Shown here piece after piece: positions 44,660-52,030 of a stretch of 64,000 bases of DNA. Below the pieces are notes generated by a model, which was not told where the DNA came from, did not search any database, and saw nothing but the letters and a program-made list of their open reading frames with translations. Every line of letters starts with the position of its first letter. Positions within the stretch are counted from its first letter, which is position 1. The stretch lies in NCBI RefSeq assembly GCF_025854375.1, contig NZ_CP107575.1:3224001-3288000 (forward strand), given 5' to 3'. The DNA is from Glutamicibacter sp. JL.03c. Its GTDB lineage: Bacteria; Actinomycetota; Actinomycetes; Actinomycetales; Micrococcaceae. The position numbers and the translations under genes were made by a program.

Positions 44660-44929
44660 CCAAAGGATCGCCCACACCGTGTTCGATATTGATGGTGGTC
44701 GTGCGCTCCGGCGCGACTACTCACCGGCCGCGGCGGTGCCCGCTTGACTGCCGAAGGGCAGCCCGGTGCTGTGGCGCTTCAGACAAGCACCACAGCACCG
44801 TGGCAGCCGCTGCATGCACTGGCTCCCCGGTATCCCGCAACGCTTAATGGGATGGAATACCAAGTGCATTTGCTGATGTATTCTGCGAATGGGCCCCATC
44901 GGACGGCATCATTGACGCATCTGGGTGCC
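44660..44929. other. Intergenic sequence before IS remnant
   Basis: No supported gene. Codon-like frames here are short and without ribosome sites. The right edge adjoins the putative IS terminus at 44930. Confidence 0.4.
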
Positions 44930-45253
44930 TGAACCATCCCGGGTTTGATTCCGCTGTCTTTCTTGAAAGAGATAGCCACCATGCCCACGAAAGATGTCGC
45001 CGCGGTCTGTGACTGTGCCGCGCGGATGATTCTCGACCGGCTCTTCGAGCACCCCTCCGTGTACGCGGCTTGCTAGGCAGTAGCACCGAAACTGGATGTG
45101 GGGCCGGAATCCTTGCCTCGCTGGGTGGCGCACTTCCAGCTGGATGCCGGCCAGGGGGATAGATCGAGCACCGATGAGCTCGAGGCGTTGCGGAAAAGAA
45201 CGCAGGCAGTCAACGGAACGCGCGATTCAATGCCGAGAATTATCACGTTTTGA
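44930..45253 (+). mobile_element. Remnant of IS3-family element, left end
   Basis: TGAACCATCCCGGGTTTGAT at 44930 resembles the terminus of actinobacterial IS3-family elements, which often begin TGAACC-CCCCGG-TTTG. It is followed by a decayed orfA (44981-45253). The element stops after orfA; no orfB or right end is visible, so it is a deletion remnant. Confidence 0.6.
44981..45253 (+). pseudogene. Decayed IS3-family transposase orfA
   Basis: ATG follows AAAGAGATAGCCACC. The frame reads 'DRLFEHPSVYAAC', then an in-frame TAG (45074-45076), then 'AVAPKLDVGPESLPRWVAHF' and 'DAGQGDRSSTDELEALRKR', the helix-turn-helix and start of the leucine zipper of IS3 OrfA proteins. Reading ends at TGA 45251. 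Several conserved residues have drifted (the usual RRW/RKWV tryptophan region is PRWV), and the zipper is cut short. Confidence 0.75.
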
Positions 45254-45611
45254 TGATCTCAGCACTGCATATGTGTGCGTGGGGCCAGCCTCTTGTCCGT
45301 ACTTTCTATGCGGCGGGCCGGAAGAGGAACGACCCATGCGCCGCAGATCTTCTCAGATACTCAAGAGTGGAAAATATTATTCACAACATTAATAGCTTAT
45401 TGCCAGACGACTTCCAGTGGAACTTATTGCGCGAGTAACTTGCTCTTTACCCCCATGTCATATTCTGAATTTTCACTATTCAGTTTGTAATATCGTGAAA
45501 TAGTGCGGCCATCTTGAATGGGATTTTTTTATTAATCTGTAGGATCGAGAATTAAACGTATCCGACGCACAGAGTTCTTTCATCCCAGGAACAAGTACAC
45601 AAAGGGCGGCC
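45254..45611. other. AT-rich intergenic region upstream of SulP-carbonic anhydrase gene
   Basis: This region is noncoding and clearly more AT-rich than the flanking core genome (for example around 45370-45560). It probably carries the promoter of the transporter gene. A 62-codon frame at 45250 has no recognisable relatives. Confidence 0.5.
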
Positions 45612-47873
45612 ATGAGAACATCCATCTCGAAAACTCAATCCACCGCAAAGCGCAGATTCATGGAGTTGCCTTCAAGATCGACTTTGAGGCAGGATGCATC
45701 CGCCTCAATCGTCGTGTTTCTTGTCGCGCTTCCATTGTCGCTAGGGATCGCCGTAGCTTCCGGGGCCCCCGTCATGGCCGGACTCATAGCTGCGGTTGTG
45801 GGCGGTATTGTTGCTGGTTGCCTTGGAGGATCACCACTTCAAGTGAGCGGGCCGGCTGCAGGGCTGACCGTTATCGTAGCTGGATTGGTAGACCAATTCG
45901 GTTGGCAGGTTACATGCGCAATCACTCTTGCTGCAGGAGTACTCCAAATTTTGTTGGGCATCAGTCGCGTTGGCCGTGCAGCGCTGGCCATCTCACCCGT
46001 AGTTGTTCATGCCATGCTCGCCGGCATTGGGATCACGATCGTCTTGCAACAGCTACATGTCGTCCTGGGATCCACTCCAAGAGGCGATGCGCTTGGTAAT
46101 CTCACGTCTATTCCCGAGAGCTTCAGAGACGCTAACCCCCAGGCCATGATTCTTGGTGCAAGCGTGATAGCGATCCTTCTTTTCTGGAAAAAGCTCCCGC
46201 GGTTTTTTCAGCAGATCCCCGGGCAACTAGCCGCCGTGGTGCTTGTGACACTTCTATCGATTGGGTTCGGCGATTCTGTTGAACGCATCAAGTTCGACGG
46301 TTCTCTATTGGAAGCCATCAGCGCCCCAGTGTTGCCTCAGGGCATGTGGGGAGCTGTATTCATCGGCATTCTGACCGTGGCGTTGATTGCCAGCGTCGAA
46401 TCGCTACTGTGCGCTGTGGCCGTCGATAAAATGCAGTCCGGACCGAGAACCAACTTTAATCGCGAACTCATTGGTCAGGGCGCAGCAAACATGGCTTCTG
46501 GTGCTCTCGGAGGACTACCAGTCACGGGCGTCATCGTTCGAAGCGCTGCCAATGTTGATGCAGGAGCCCGTACACGCGCATCTGCTGTCTTGCATGGCTT
46601 GTGGGTCCTGGTATTCTCCATTTTTCTCGCCCCGGTGATCATGATGGTTCCGCAGTCTGTGCTGGCAGGTCTGCTCGTCATTATCGGAGTTCAGTTAGTC
46701 AAATTCGCTCACATCAAGACGGCTTTGCGTACTGGAGACTTCTTGGTCTATTTTGTAACAGTCGCTCTGGTGGTTTTCGCTAACCTGCTCGAAGGTGTGC
46801 TTGTGGGAGTCGGACTTGCCATGGCGTTGGTCTTGTTCAGGGTCGCCCGTAGTTCGGTCAATACGCAACGACTTCCTATGCAAGATGGCCGCGCAGTCTG
46901 GAGAGTGGGCATAGAGGGTTCCTGCAGTTTCCTGTCTCTTCCCCGTATAAATCGCGAACTCTACTCAATTCCTGCCAGTGCTACCGTGTTGCTCCACATC
47001 GAAGCTGATTTCATAGATTTTTCCGTTCTCGAAGTTGTCGAAGCATGGCGAAGCCAACACGAAAGCAATGGAGGAAAAGTCCATGTTGAAGACTACGGGA
47101 CGCGTCGTCTGACCGACGCTGCACAAGGTTCTCCTAGACGCGGTTTTTCCACTGGCGTCTTGAGCAGTGGCCTAGCTGCCTGGAAACGCTGGCAACATCC
47201 CGACGTGGCTTCTGGCAATTCAAACGTGGACGCTCTGCCCGTGTTACGTGGAGTGAACAAATACCATCAGCACAACGCTGCGTTGATGATGCAAGATGCA
47301 AAACTGCTGGCGCAGGGGCAGAATCCCTCCACCCTGTTCCTAACTTGCGTGGATTCAAGGGTAGTCCCCAATGTCATCACTTCGAGTGGTCCTGGTGACA
47401 TGCTGACTGTTCGCAACGTGGGCAATTCTGTCGGTGGGGCAGGCAGTGACCTGTCTTTTGAGGCCGCCCTTGAATTCGCAATTGACCGACTCGATGTCAA
47501 TACCATCACCGTTTGTGGTCATTCAAATTGTGGTGCTATGACCGCCCTTCTCGGAAATGATCGCCTAAACGACGAAGGTAACGCTCCGGTTGACCAATGG
47601 CTGAAAGGCATGATTGAGAGCCGCCAAGCATTGTCAACAAAACACCCTGTTCTGCTAGATGCCGAAGCCGCAGGATACTCTCGTATCGATCAGCTTGCCC
47701 TAGTGAACGTTGCTGTTCAGTTGGAGAATCTGTCAAAGCACCCGCGAATAAGTGCTCGTGTTGCGGACGGATCGCTAAATCTGGTCGGCTTGTTCTATGA
47801 CCTGTCCACTGCTGCTGTCGTCCGAGTCTCTGCCCAAGGTATCGAGCAACCAGATCTTTTGAAACAAGTCTGA
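45612..47873 (+). CDS. SulP bicarbonate transporter fused to beta-carbonic anhydrase
   Basis: This is a 753-residue fusion. Residues about 25-400 form a SulP/SLC26 permease with 'GAPVMAGLIAAVVGGIVAG', 'VSGPAAGLTVIVAGLV' and 'GLPVTGVIVRSAANVDAGAR'. Residues about 420-510 match a STAS-like domain. Residues about 550-753 form a beta-carbonic anhydrase with zinc ligands in 'CVDSRV' (Cys, plus Asp-Arg dyad) and 'CGHSNCGAM' (His, Cys). The anhydrase would interconvert CO2 and bicarbonate at the cytoplasmic exit of the channel, supplying bicarbonate for carboxylases. The start follows AAAGGGCGGCC. Its base composition is lower in GC than neighbours, and IS3 remnants lie on both sides, suggesting horizontal acquisition. 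Confidence 0.93.
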   Translation: MRTSISKTQSTAKRRFMELPSRSTLRQDASASIVVFLVALPLSLGIAVASGAPVMAGLIAAVVGGIVAGCLGGSPLQVSGPAAGLTVIVAGLVDQFGWQVTCAITLAAGVLQILLGISRVGRAALAISPVVVHAMLAGIGITIVLQQLHVVLGSTPRGDALGNLTSIPESFRDANPQAMILGASVIAILLFWKKLPRFFQQIPGQLAAVVLVTLLSIGFGDSVERIKFDGSLLEAISAPVLPQGMWGAVFIGILTVALIASVESLLCAVAVDKMQSGPRTNFNRELIGQGAANMASGALGGLPVTGVIVRSAANVDAGARTRASAVLHGLWVLVFSIFLAPVIMMVPQSVLAGLLVIIGVQLVKFAHIKTALRTGDFLVYFVTVALVVFANLLEGVLVGVGLAMALVLFRVARSSVNTQRLPMQDGRAVWRVGIEGSCSFLSLPRINRELYSIPASATVLLHIEADFIDFSVLEVVEAWRSQHESNGGKVHVEDYGTRRLTDAAQGSPRRGFSTGVLSSGLAAWKRWQHPDVASGNSNVDALPVLRGVNKYHQHNAALMMQDAKLLAQGQNPSTLFLTCVDSRVVPNVITSSGPGDMLTVRNVGNSVGGAGSDLSFEAALEFAIDRLDVNTITVCGHSNCGAMTALLGNDRLNDEGNAPVDQWLKGMIESRQALSTKHPVLLDAEAAGYSRIDQLALVNVAVQLENLSKHPRISARVADGSLNLVGLFYDLSTAAVVRVSAQGIEQPDLLKQV

Positions 47874-47991
47874 AGCGATCTTGACGGAGCCTCGAATCTA
47901 TTCGGCGCAGCAGATTCCCGAGATTGACCTGAATTAGTGGACACCCGGATAAGCGGGATCAACAGATCCCAAATTTGAGAGGATGTCACTA

Positions 47992-48182
47992 ATGGGCAAT
48001 ATGGTAAACAGCCCCGGACATTTAACCAGGAGTACCGCCGCGAAGCAGCAGGCCTATTCGTCGATATCGGACGAACCATCACCGCGGTCGCTAAAGAGCT
48101 GAACATCGGCGAGCAAACCCTCGGCACGTGGGTAAAGAAATGGTGCATGGCGAGTGGCCGCACAGTGAGCGAGAGTAGGTGA
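47992..48182 (+). pseudogene. IS3 transposase orfA, frameshifted
   Basis: ATG 47992 reads MGNMVNSPG and then leaves the coding frame. The shifted frame continues 'TFNQEYRREAAGLFVDIG', 'ITAVAKELNIGEQTLGTWVK' and ends at TGA 48182. This is the HTH part of an IS3 OrfA, broken near 48015 and shortened at the 3' end (no leucine zipper). Confidence 0.8.
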
Positions 48183-48212
48183 GCCGGTGGACCCGAAAAC
48201 ATAGCTGCCTCG

Positions 48213-48836
48213 ATGCGCCGGCAAGGGAATGAAGGGACCAGCCCGCGGCGCTTCAAACCGGTGACAACGATTCCAGGAGCGAATGCTTATTACCTGCCGG
48301 ATCCTGTCTCAGACAAGTGGGATCACCTATCTGCGGACTCGTGCAGGATGGCTGTATCTGTGTGCTGTTCGCGACGGGTGCTCGCGCAGAGTATCGGGTT
48401 GGGCCATGGATTCGGTGCAGAACACCGACCTGGTGGAACGGGCGCTACAGATGGCTCGCACGTTGCGTGGCGAGCTGCCTCGGTACATCGTGTTCCACGC
48501 AGATCGCGGGGCCCAATGCACATCAGCCCAACTCTGGGAAGCAGCGAAAGAATTAGGTGTCCTGCAATCGGTCGGACGTACTGGAGTGCGCTGGGACAAC
48601 GCGATGCAAGAGTCGTTTAGGTCGACGTTGAAGTCCGAATGCTTTGACCGTCGTTCTTGGCTGACGCGGCCGAAGCGAAGACTGCTCTCGTACACTGGAT
48701 CGGGGTTTTCTATTACCGCCGGCGTCTTCATTCGAAGCTGGGGAGGGTGCCTCCGGTGGAGTTTGCGCACGTGCTCCGGGCGAGGTCTGTCCGGACTGGT
48801 TTGTCGGATGCAGGAGTGCTCACGCAGGCTGCATGA
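48213..48836 (+). pseudogene. IS3 transposase orfB (DDE integrase), multiply frameshifted
   Basis: Three frames together give the C-terminal two thirds of an IS3 OrfB. These are 'GTSPRRFKPVTTIPGANAYY' in one frame, 'GITYLRTRAGWLYLCAVRDG' through 'VFHADRGAQCTSAQLWEAAK' and 'GRTGVRWDNAMQESFRSTLK' in the second, and 'FYYRRRLHSKLGRVPPVEFA' ending in TGA in the third. Shifts fall near 48315 and 48650. Of the DDE triad, the second Asp (HADRG) and Glu (ESF) are visible and the first Asp has become Gly (GITYL for DITYL). Nonfunctional. Confidence 0.85.
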
Positions 48837-48856
48837 TGCGGACCGCGTGTCCACTA

Positions 48857-49286
48857 GTTGCGGGCAACCCCAGCCGTTCACGGTCCGCTAAGAAGAAACA
48901 ATCTTCATGGCGGCGTAACGCTCTGAAAGAAGCTTTCCGGATTGGCCCGGTCGAACCTGAGCAACACCAGAAGACGACGCCCTGCCGCACAATTGCAGCA
49001 GGGCATCTGCGAGTGGACTGAACGGAGACTGCTGCCGCCCCTAGACGGTACAGGTCAAGGCTCCTATAGGCGCCCCGCGCCCTGAGTCAGCCGCAAAACC
49101 TATGCATATCGTACGTGCGGAAACACCCGCGCATCCCCAAAAAATGCAGGAAAACACAATGCAGGTAGCATTCGACTAAAGAATCGGTAGTGCCTTGGTG
49201 AACACAGCTTTCGATCCCGAGATCTTCCTGACAAGTGCGCATTTAGATGGATACAGTTCTCTGCAGGCCGTTGCGAGGACAGCCTG
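48857..49286. other. Intergenic stretch after the IS element
   Basis: No gene is supported. A weak hairpin GCCCTGC/GCAGGGC at 48979-49004 is present. Sequence is mixed in composition and may be island debris. Confidence 0.45.
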
Positions 49287-50255
49287 TTAGCTGTTTTTCC
49301 TGGCTTGATCACGACACTGGTATTTCTGCTGATACATTAAGGCATCAGCCGCGGCAATACACTGATCAATGTTGGTAGTACCTGGCTGTGCTGAATAGAA
49401 TCCCATGGCTGAAGGAATCCCTGCCTCTTCCAAGGAATCTCTGAATACTGAGAAATAAGCTTCTGTCTGGGATGGAGCTACTCCGTTGGCCAAAATCATG
49501 AACTCATCACCCCCATATCGAGCGACGCGGCAGGACTCGGTGCTTTTACTTCTCAGGATCTCACCAGCGCGCTGCAACAATAGATCCCCAGCTGCATGAC
49601 CCTGGCTGTCATTGACCTGCTTAAGCCCATTGAGGTCAATCACAGCAACCGAGACGGAATCGCCAAAAGCGTCGAGACGTTCTTGCGCATCACTGGTGAT
49701 CTTGTCCCAGCCGCGTCGGTTCAACAGACCAGTCAAAGCATCTGTTTGCGCCAAGGCATCGGATAGCTCACTATTTCTCCGCTCTCTATCAGCTACTCTG
49801 GCTAACTTCAATTGGGCAGATAGAAGTGAACTGATGAGGGCAACGAGTTCTTCATCTATTGCCTCTCCTTCAGTGAGCGGATCGGTGCGCACCCCGCACA
49901 GGACACCAAACATCTCATCCCGGTCATCATTGATGGTGTACCCGGCATAGGCCCCTACCTCGGCTGAAAATCGCATACACGAATAGTCGGGATCTAGCTG
50001 CGTATTGTTCACAATATGCGCAGCACCATTGGCCATTCGACTGCATAAAGATTCCTCCCACTCAACACGTTGACCGGTTTTGAGCAACTGATCCGGTTGC
50101 ACGTGCAAGTGGACCTGCTCTCCATCGATTACGCGAGAAACTGACCAATCTGTCAGCGGGGTATGCAGTTTAAGGTAAGAAATAGCCTGTTCAGCCGAAT
50201 CTGTGAATATCTGAGCACCGTTAAATACCTGTGCGTCTTTCGCAATGCGTGTCAT
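49287..50255 (-). CDS. GGDEF diguanylate cyclase with N-terminal sensory domain
   Basis: This 322-residue cytosolic protein has an N-terminal part (about 1-150) like a GAF domain ('MANGAAHIVNNTQLDPDYSC', 'GAYAGYTINDDRDEMFGVLC'), a short coiled helix, and a C-terminal GGDEF domain (about 165-315) with 'TDALTGLLNRRGWDKI', 'VAVIDLNGLKQVNDSQGHAA' and the intact active site 'RYGGDEF'. The inhibitory RxxD site expected five residues before GGDEF is absent (sequence 'STESCRVARYGGDEF'), so product feedback by c-di-GMP is unlikely. It would synthesise c-di-GMP. GGAGGTTAAGG precedes the ATG. Confidence 0.92.
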   Translation of the reverse strand: MTRIAKDAQVFNGAQIFTDSAEQAISYLKLHTPLTDWSVSRVIDGEQVHLHVQPDQLLKTGQRVEWEESLCSRMANGAAHIVNNTQLDPDYSCMRFSAEVGAYAGYTINDDRDEMFGVLCGVRTDPLTEGEAIDEELVALISSLLSAQLKLARVADRERRNSELSDALAQTDALTGLLNRRGWDKITSDAQERLDAFGDSVSVAVIDLNGLKQVNDSQGHAAGDLLLQRAGEILRSKSTESCRVARYGGDEFMILANGVAPSQTEAYFSVFRDSLEEAGIPSAMGFYSAQPGTTNIDQCIAAADALMYQQKYQCRDQARKNS

Positions 50256-50633
50256 TTTAGGCCTTAACCTCCATGCAGCTCAGGCGATAACACCCTCAGA
50301 GCACCATACGAAATTATTCAAACTTATACTCTCAACGAGAACAAGGATCCTGTGTGAAACCGATTCCTGGTACTCAGGATAACAACCATCAGGTGCTGAA
50401 TTGATGTATGTCCTCTCTATATCCCACCAGAGCCGTTTGGGTATCTAACGAAAGATCAAGCATTGATTGAGACAAGCACCGGAATAGTTTCAGAACTTGG
50501 GTAAGTATCGCTAGCCTGTATTCGCTTGTAGTGGTGGTTACGGCACCTACTAGGACCGGTTCCCCTGTTGCTTGTATGCCATGCGAACACTTCAGTGACA
50601 GGTGCAGCAGGCCCATTGGTTACCTGTATGAGC
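50256..50633. other. Intergenic stretch upstream of diguanylate cyclase
   Basis: No gene is supported. It should hold the promoter of the minus-strand GGDEF gene. No operator-like dyad was noticed. Confidence 0.4.
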
Positions 50634-50669
50634 GCAACGGACCTCCAACTTCAGCTGGAGGTCCGTTGC
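50634..50669 (-). terminator. Terminator of the small minus-strand gene
   Basis: A 14-bp perfect stem GCAACGGACCTCCA/TGGAGGTCCGTTGC with an 8-base loop directly after the stop at 50672 (minus strand). Confidence 0.8.
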
Positions 50670-50671
50670 AG

Positions 50672-51151
50672 CTACGCGTTATTCATCGAACTGTCCAGTT
50701 GCTCAGTTTGTGTTTGAAGCTGGGTGGTTGCTTGCTCAATCGGGCCCACGGCGATCTTGTGCAGGGTTTCTGCAAATCCGGTATCGAAACTAGTGTCGGG
50801 GCTACTGGCAACCTGAGCGTAATCCGTAAGCTCACGTTGAAGTTCTTGCAGTGTCTGGATCGAAGCATCCAAAACTGATTTCAGCATCCGATCTTCGGCA
50901 TGCTCAAGATGCACCAGGTCCAAGACATACAACGAAGACACCGCGAGAGAAGCTGCCAGCCTTTCGGCGCCTTCCAACGTTGAAATCCAAGCAGTGATGA
51001 ACTCATCAACGGTGTCAGGGCGCTCTCCCGCAATGCTGCGAAGAACATGAGCAACTCCCGAAATTGACTGCTTTGACGCAACTTCTACCGCGACATCCAC
51101 CTTTGCGGATTGTTCGACCAAGAGGCGTTTGAGCTTATCAGCCCCATCCAT
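50672..51151 (-). CDS. Hypothetical helical protein in island
   Basis: This 159-residue soluble, mostly helical protein shows 'LKRLLVEQSAKVDVAVEVAS', 'DEFITAWISTLEGAERLAAS' and a Gln/Thr-rich C-terminal helix ('EQATTQLQTQTEQLD') with coiled-coil character. No family is recognised. It starts after GGAGGGAGCGTAGGCC and has a strong terminator immediately behind. It sits between the diguanylate cyclase and a coupling-protein remnant; a role in the mobile element is possible but not shown. Confidence 0.6.
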   Translation of the reverse strand: MDGADKLKRLLVEQSAKVDVAVEVASKQSISGVAHVLRSIAGERPDTVDEFITAWISTLEGAERLAASLAVSSLYVLDLVHLEHAEDRMLKSVLDASIQTLQELQRELTDYAQVASSPDTSFDTGFAETLHKIAVGPIEQATTQLQTQTEQLDSSMNNA

Positions 51152-51290
51152 GGCCTACGCTCCCTCCGATTCGCGGCAAGGGCGGTGGTTCCGCCCGTGC
51201 GATCACCGCAGCTTTGGTCATAGCGGTCATGACCTAGGCTGATAAAACCGCTGCCAACTAACCAGCCAGCCAGCAGGCCGCTTTAAAACC

Positions 51291-51769
51291 CTGCTCGCAG
51301 CCGTGCTCGACGAGGCAGCGTACGGCGTGCGATGACGCGAGCGCCCGACGTGTATTCGCACTACTGATCGCGGGGCATTGTCGTGTCCACGTTCCTCCAA
51401 TCCTACAACCAAGGCGTGGAAGCCTACGGGAAGAAAGGCATGAACAAGCTCTGGGGAGCCGCGAATATCCGCGTGGCCGGATCGGGCCTGTCTGATGACA
51501 AGTTCCTTCCGTTCCTCACCCAGGAGATCGGTGAGCGGGACGTGCTCAAACGCTCGTCCAGCGCCAGCGGCCGCACCGGCCGCTCAGTGTTCAGCTCAAT
51601 GCAGCGCGAGAAGATCCTGGATGTGGCCGACCTGGCAGCCTTGCCACGGGGGCGGGCGATCCTCACCAGCTCCGGGCTTCCAGCAGGCCTGATCGAGCTA
51701 CAGCACTACTCCACCAAACCGTACGGAGAAGATGTGAAGCTCTCGCAGGAATGTTACGAGGTCAACTGA
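51291..51769 (+). pseudogene. Type IV coupling protein (TraG/TraD-like) C-terminal remnant
   Basis: Reading from 51291 gives 'LLAAVLDEAAYGV', the Walker B region of conjugative coupling ATPases, then a stop. A second frame continues 'DVYSHY', a TGA where glycine is expected (51365), then 'SRGIVVSTFLQSYNQGVEAY', 'GMNKLWGAANIRVAGSGLSD', 'SVFSSMQREKILDVADLAAL', 'PRGRAILTSSGLPAGLIELQ' and a stop at 51769. This is the TraM-recognition tail of TraD/TraG proteins. Everything upstream of the Walker B strand is missing. It is evidence for a decayed conjugative element. Confidence 0.8.
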
Positions 51770-52030
51770 GCACATAACACCTGCCGTGGAGTGCTGCTTG
51801 TGCGCATTTCTACTGCACATGATGAAAACTAGGGACTTGACTAGCCGAAACAGAACCGCAGCCTATGCGTATCGATTGATCTACTCGTTTCGTAAAGAGT
51901 TTAAGTAAATAACATTTGGGCAACTTTTTCCTTGTGAGGCCCTTTTTGGTATTTCGCGCGTGCCAGATATAGCAGAATCTATGTGCTGGCTATGTGACAG
52001 CTTAATTTCTTATCGAAAATCGGGGTCAAA
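51770..52030. other. Upstream region of the RHS toxin gene
   Basis: An AT-richer noncoding stretch that must contain the RHS gene promoter. The GTG at 52031 is preceded by GGGGTCAAA. No regulatory dyad noticed. Confidence 0.4.

Larger units (their letters stand above)
47935..48856 (+). mobile_element. Degenerate IS3-family insertion sequence with both ends
   Basis: Perfect 10-base terminal inverted repeats TAGTGGACAC (47935-47944) and GTGTCCACTA (48847-48856) enclose 922 bases of orfA/orfB remnants, shorter than the 1.2-1.4 kb of intact members. No target duplication is evident at the edges. Both transposase frames carry shifts, so the element is dead in cis. Confidence 0.85.

Noticed and set aside
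48979-49004. Hairpin GCCCTGC/GCAGGGC as a terminator
   Set aside because: Only seven pairs, no T-run, and no gene ends nearby.
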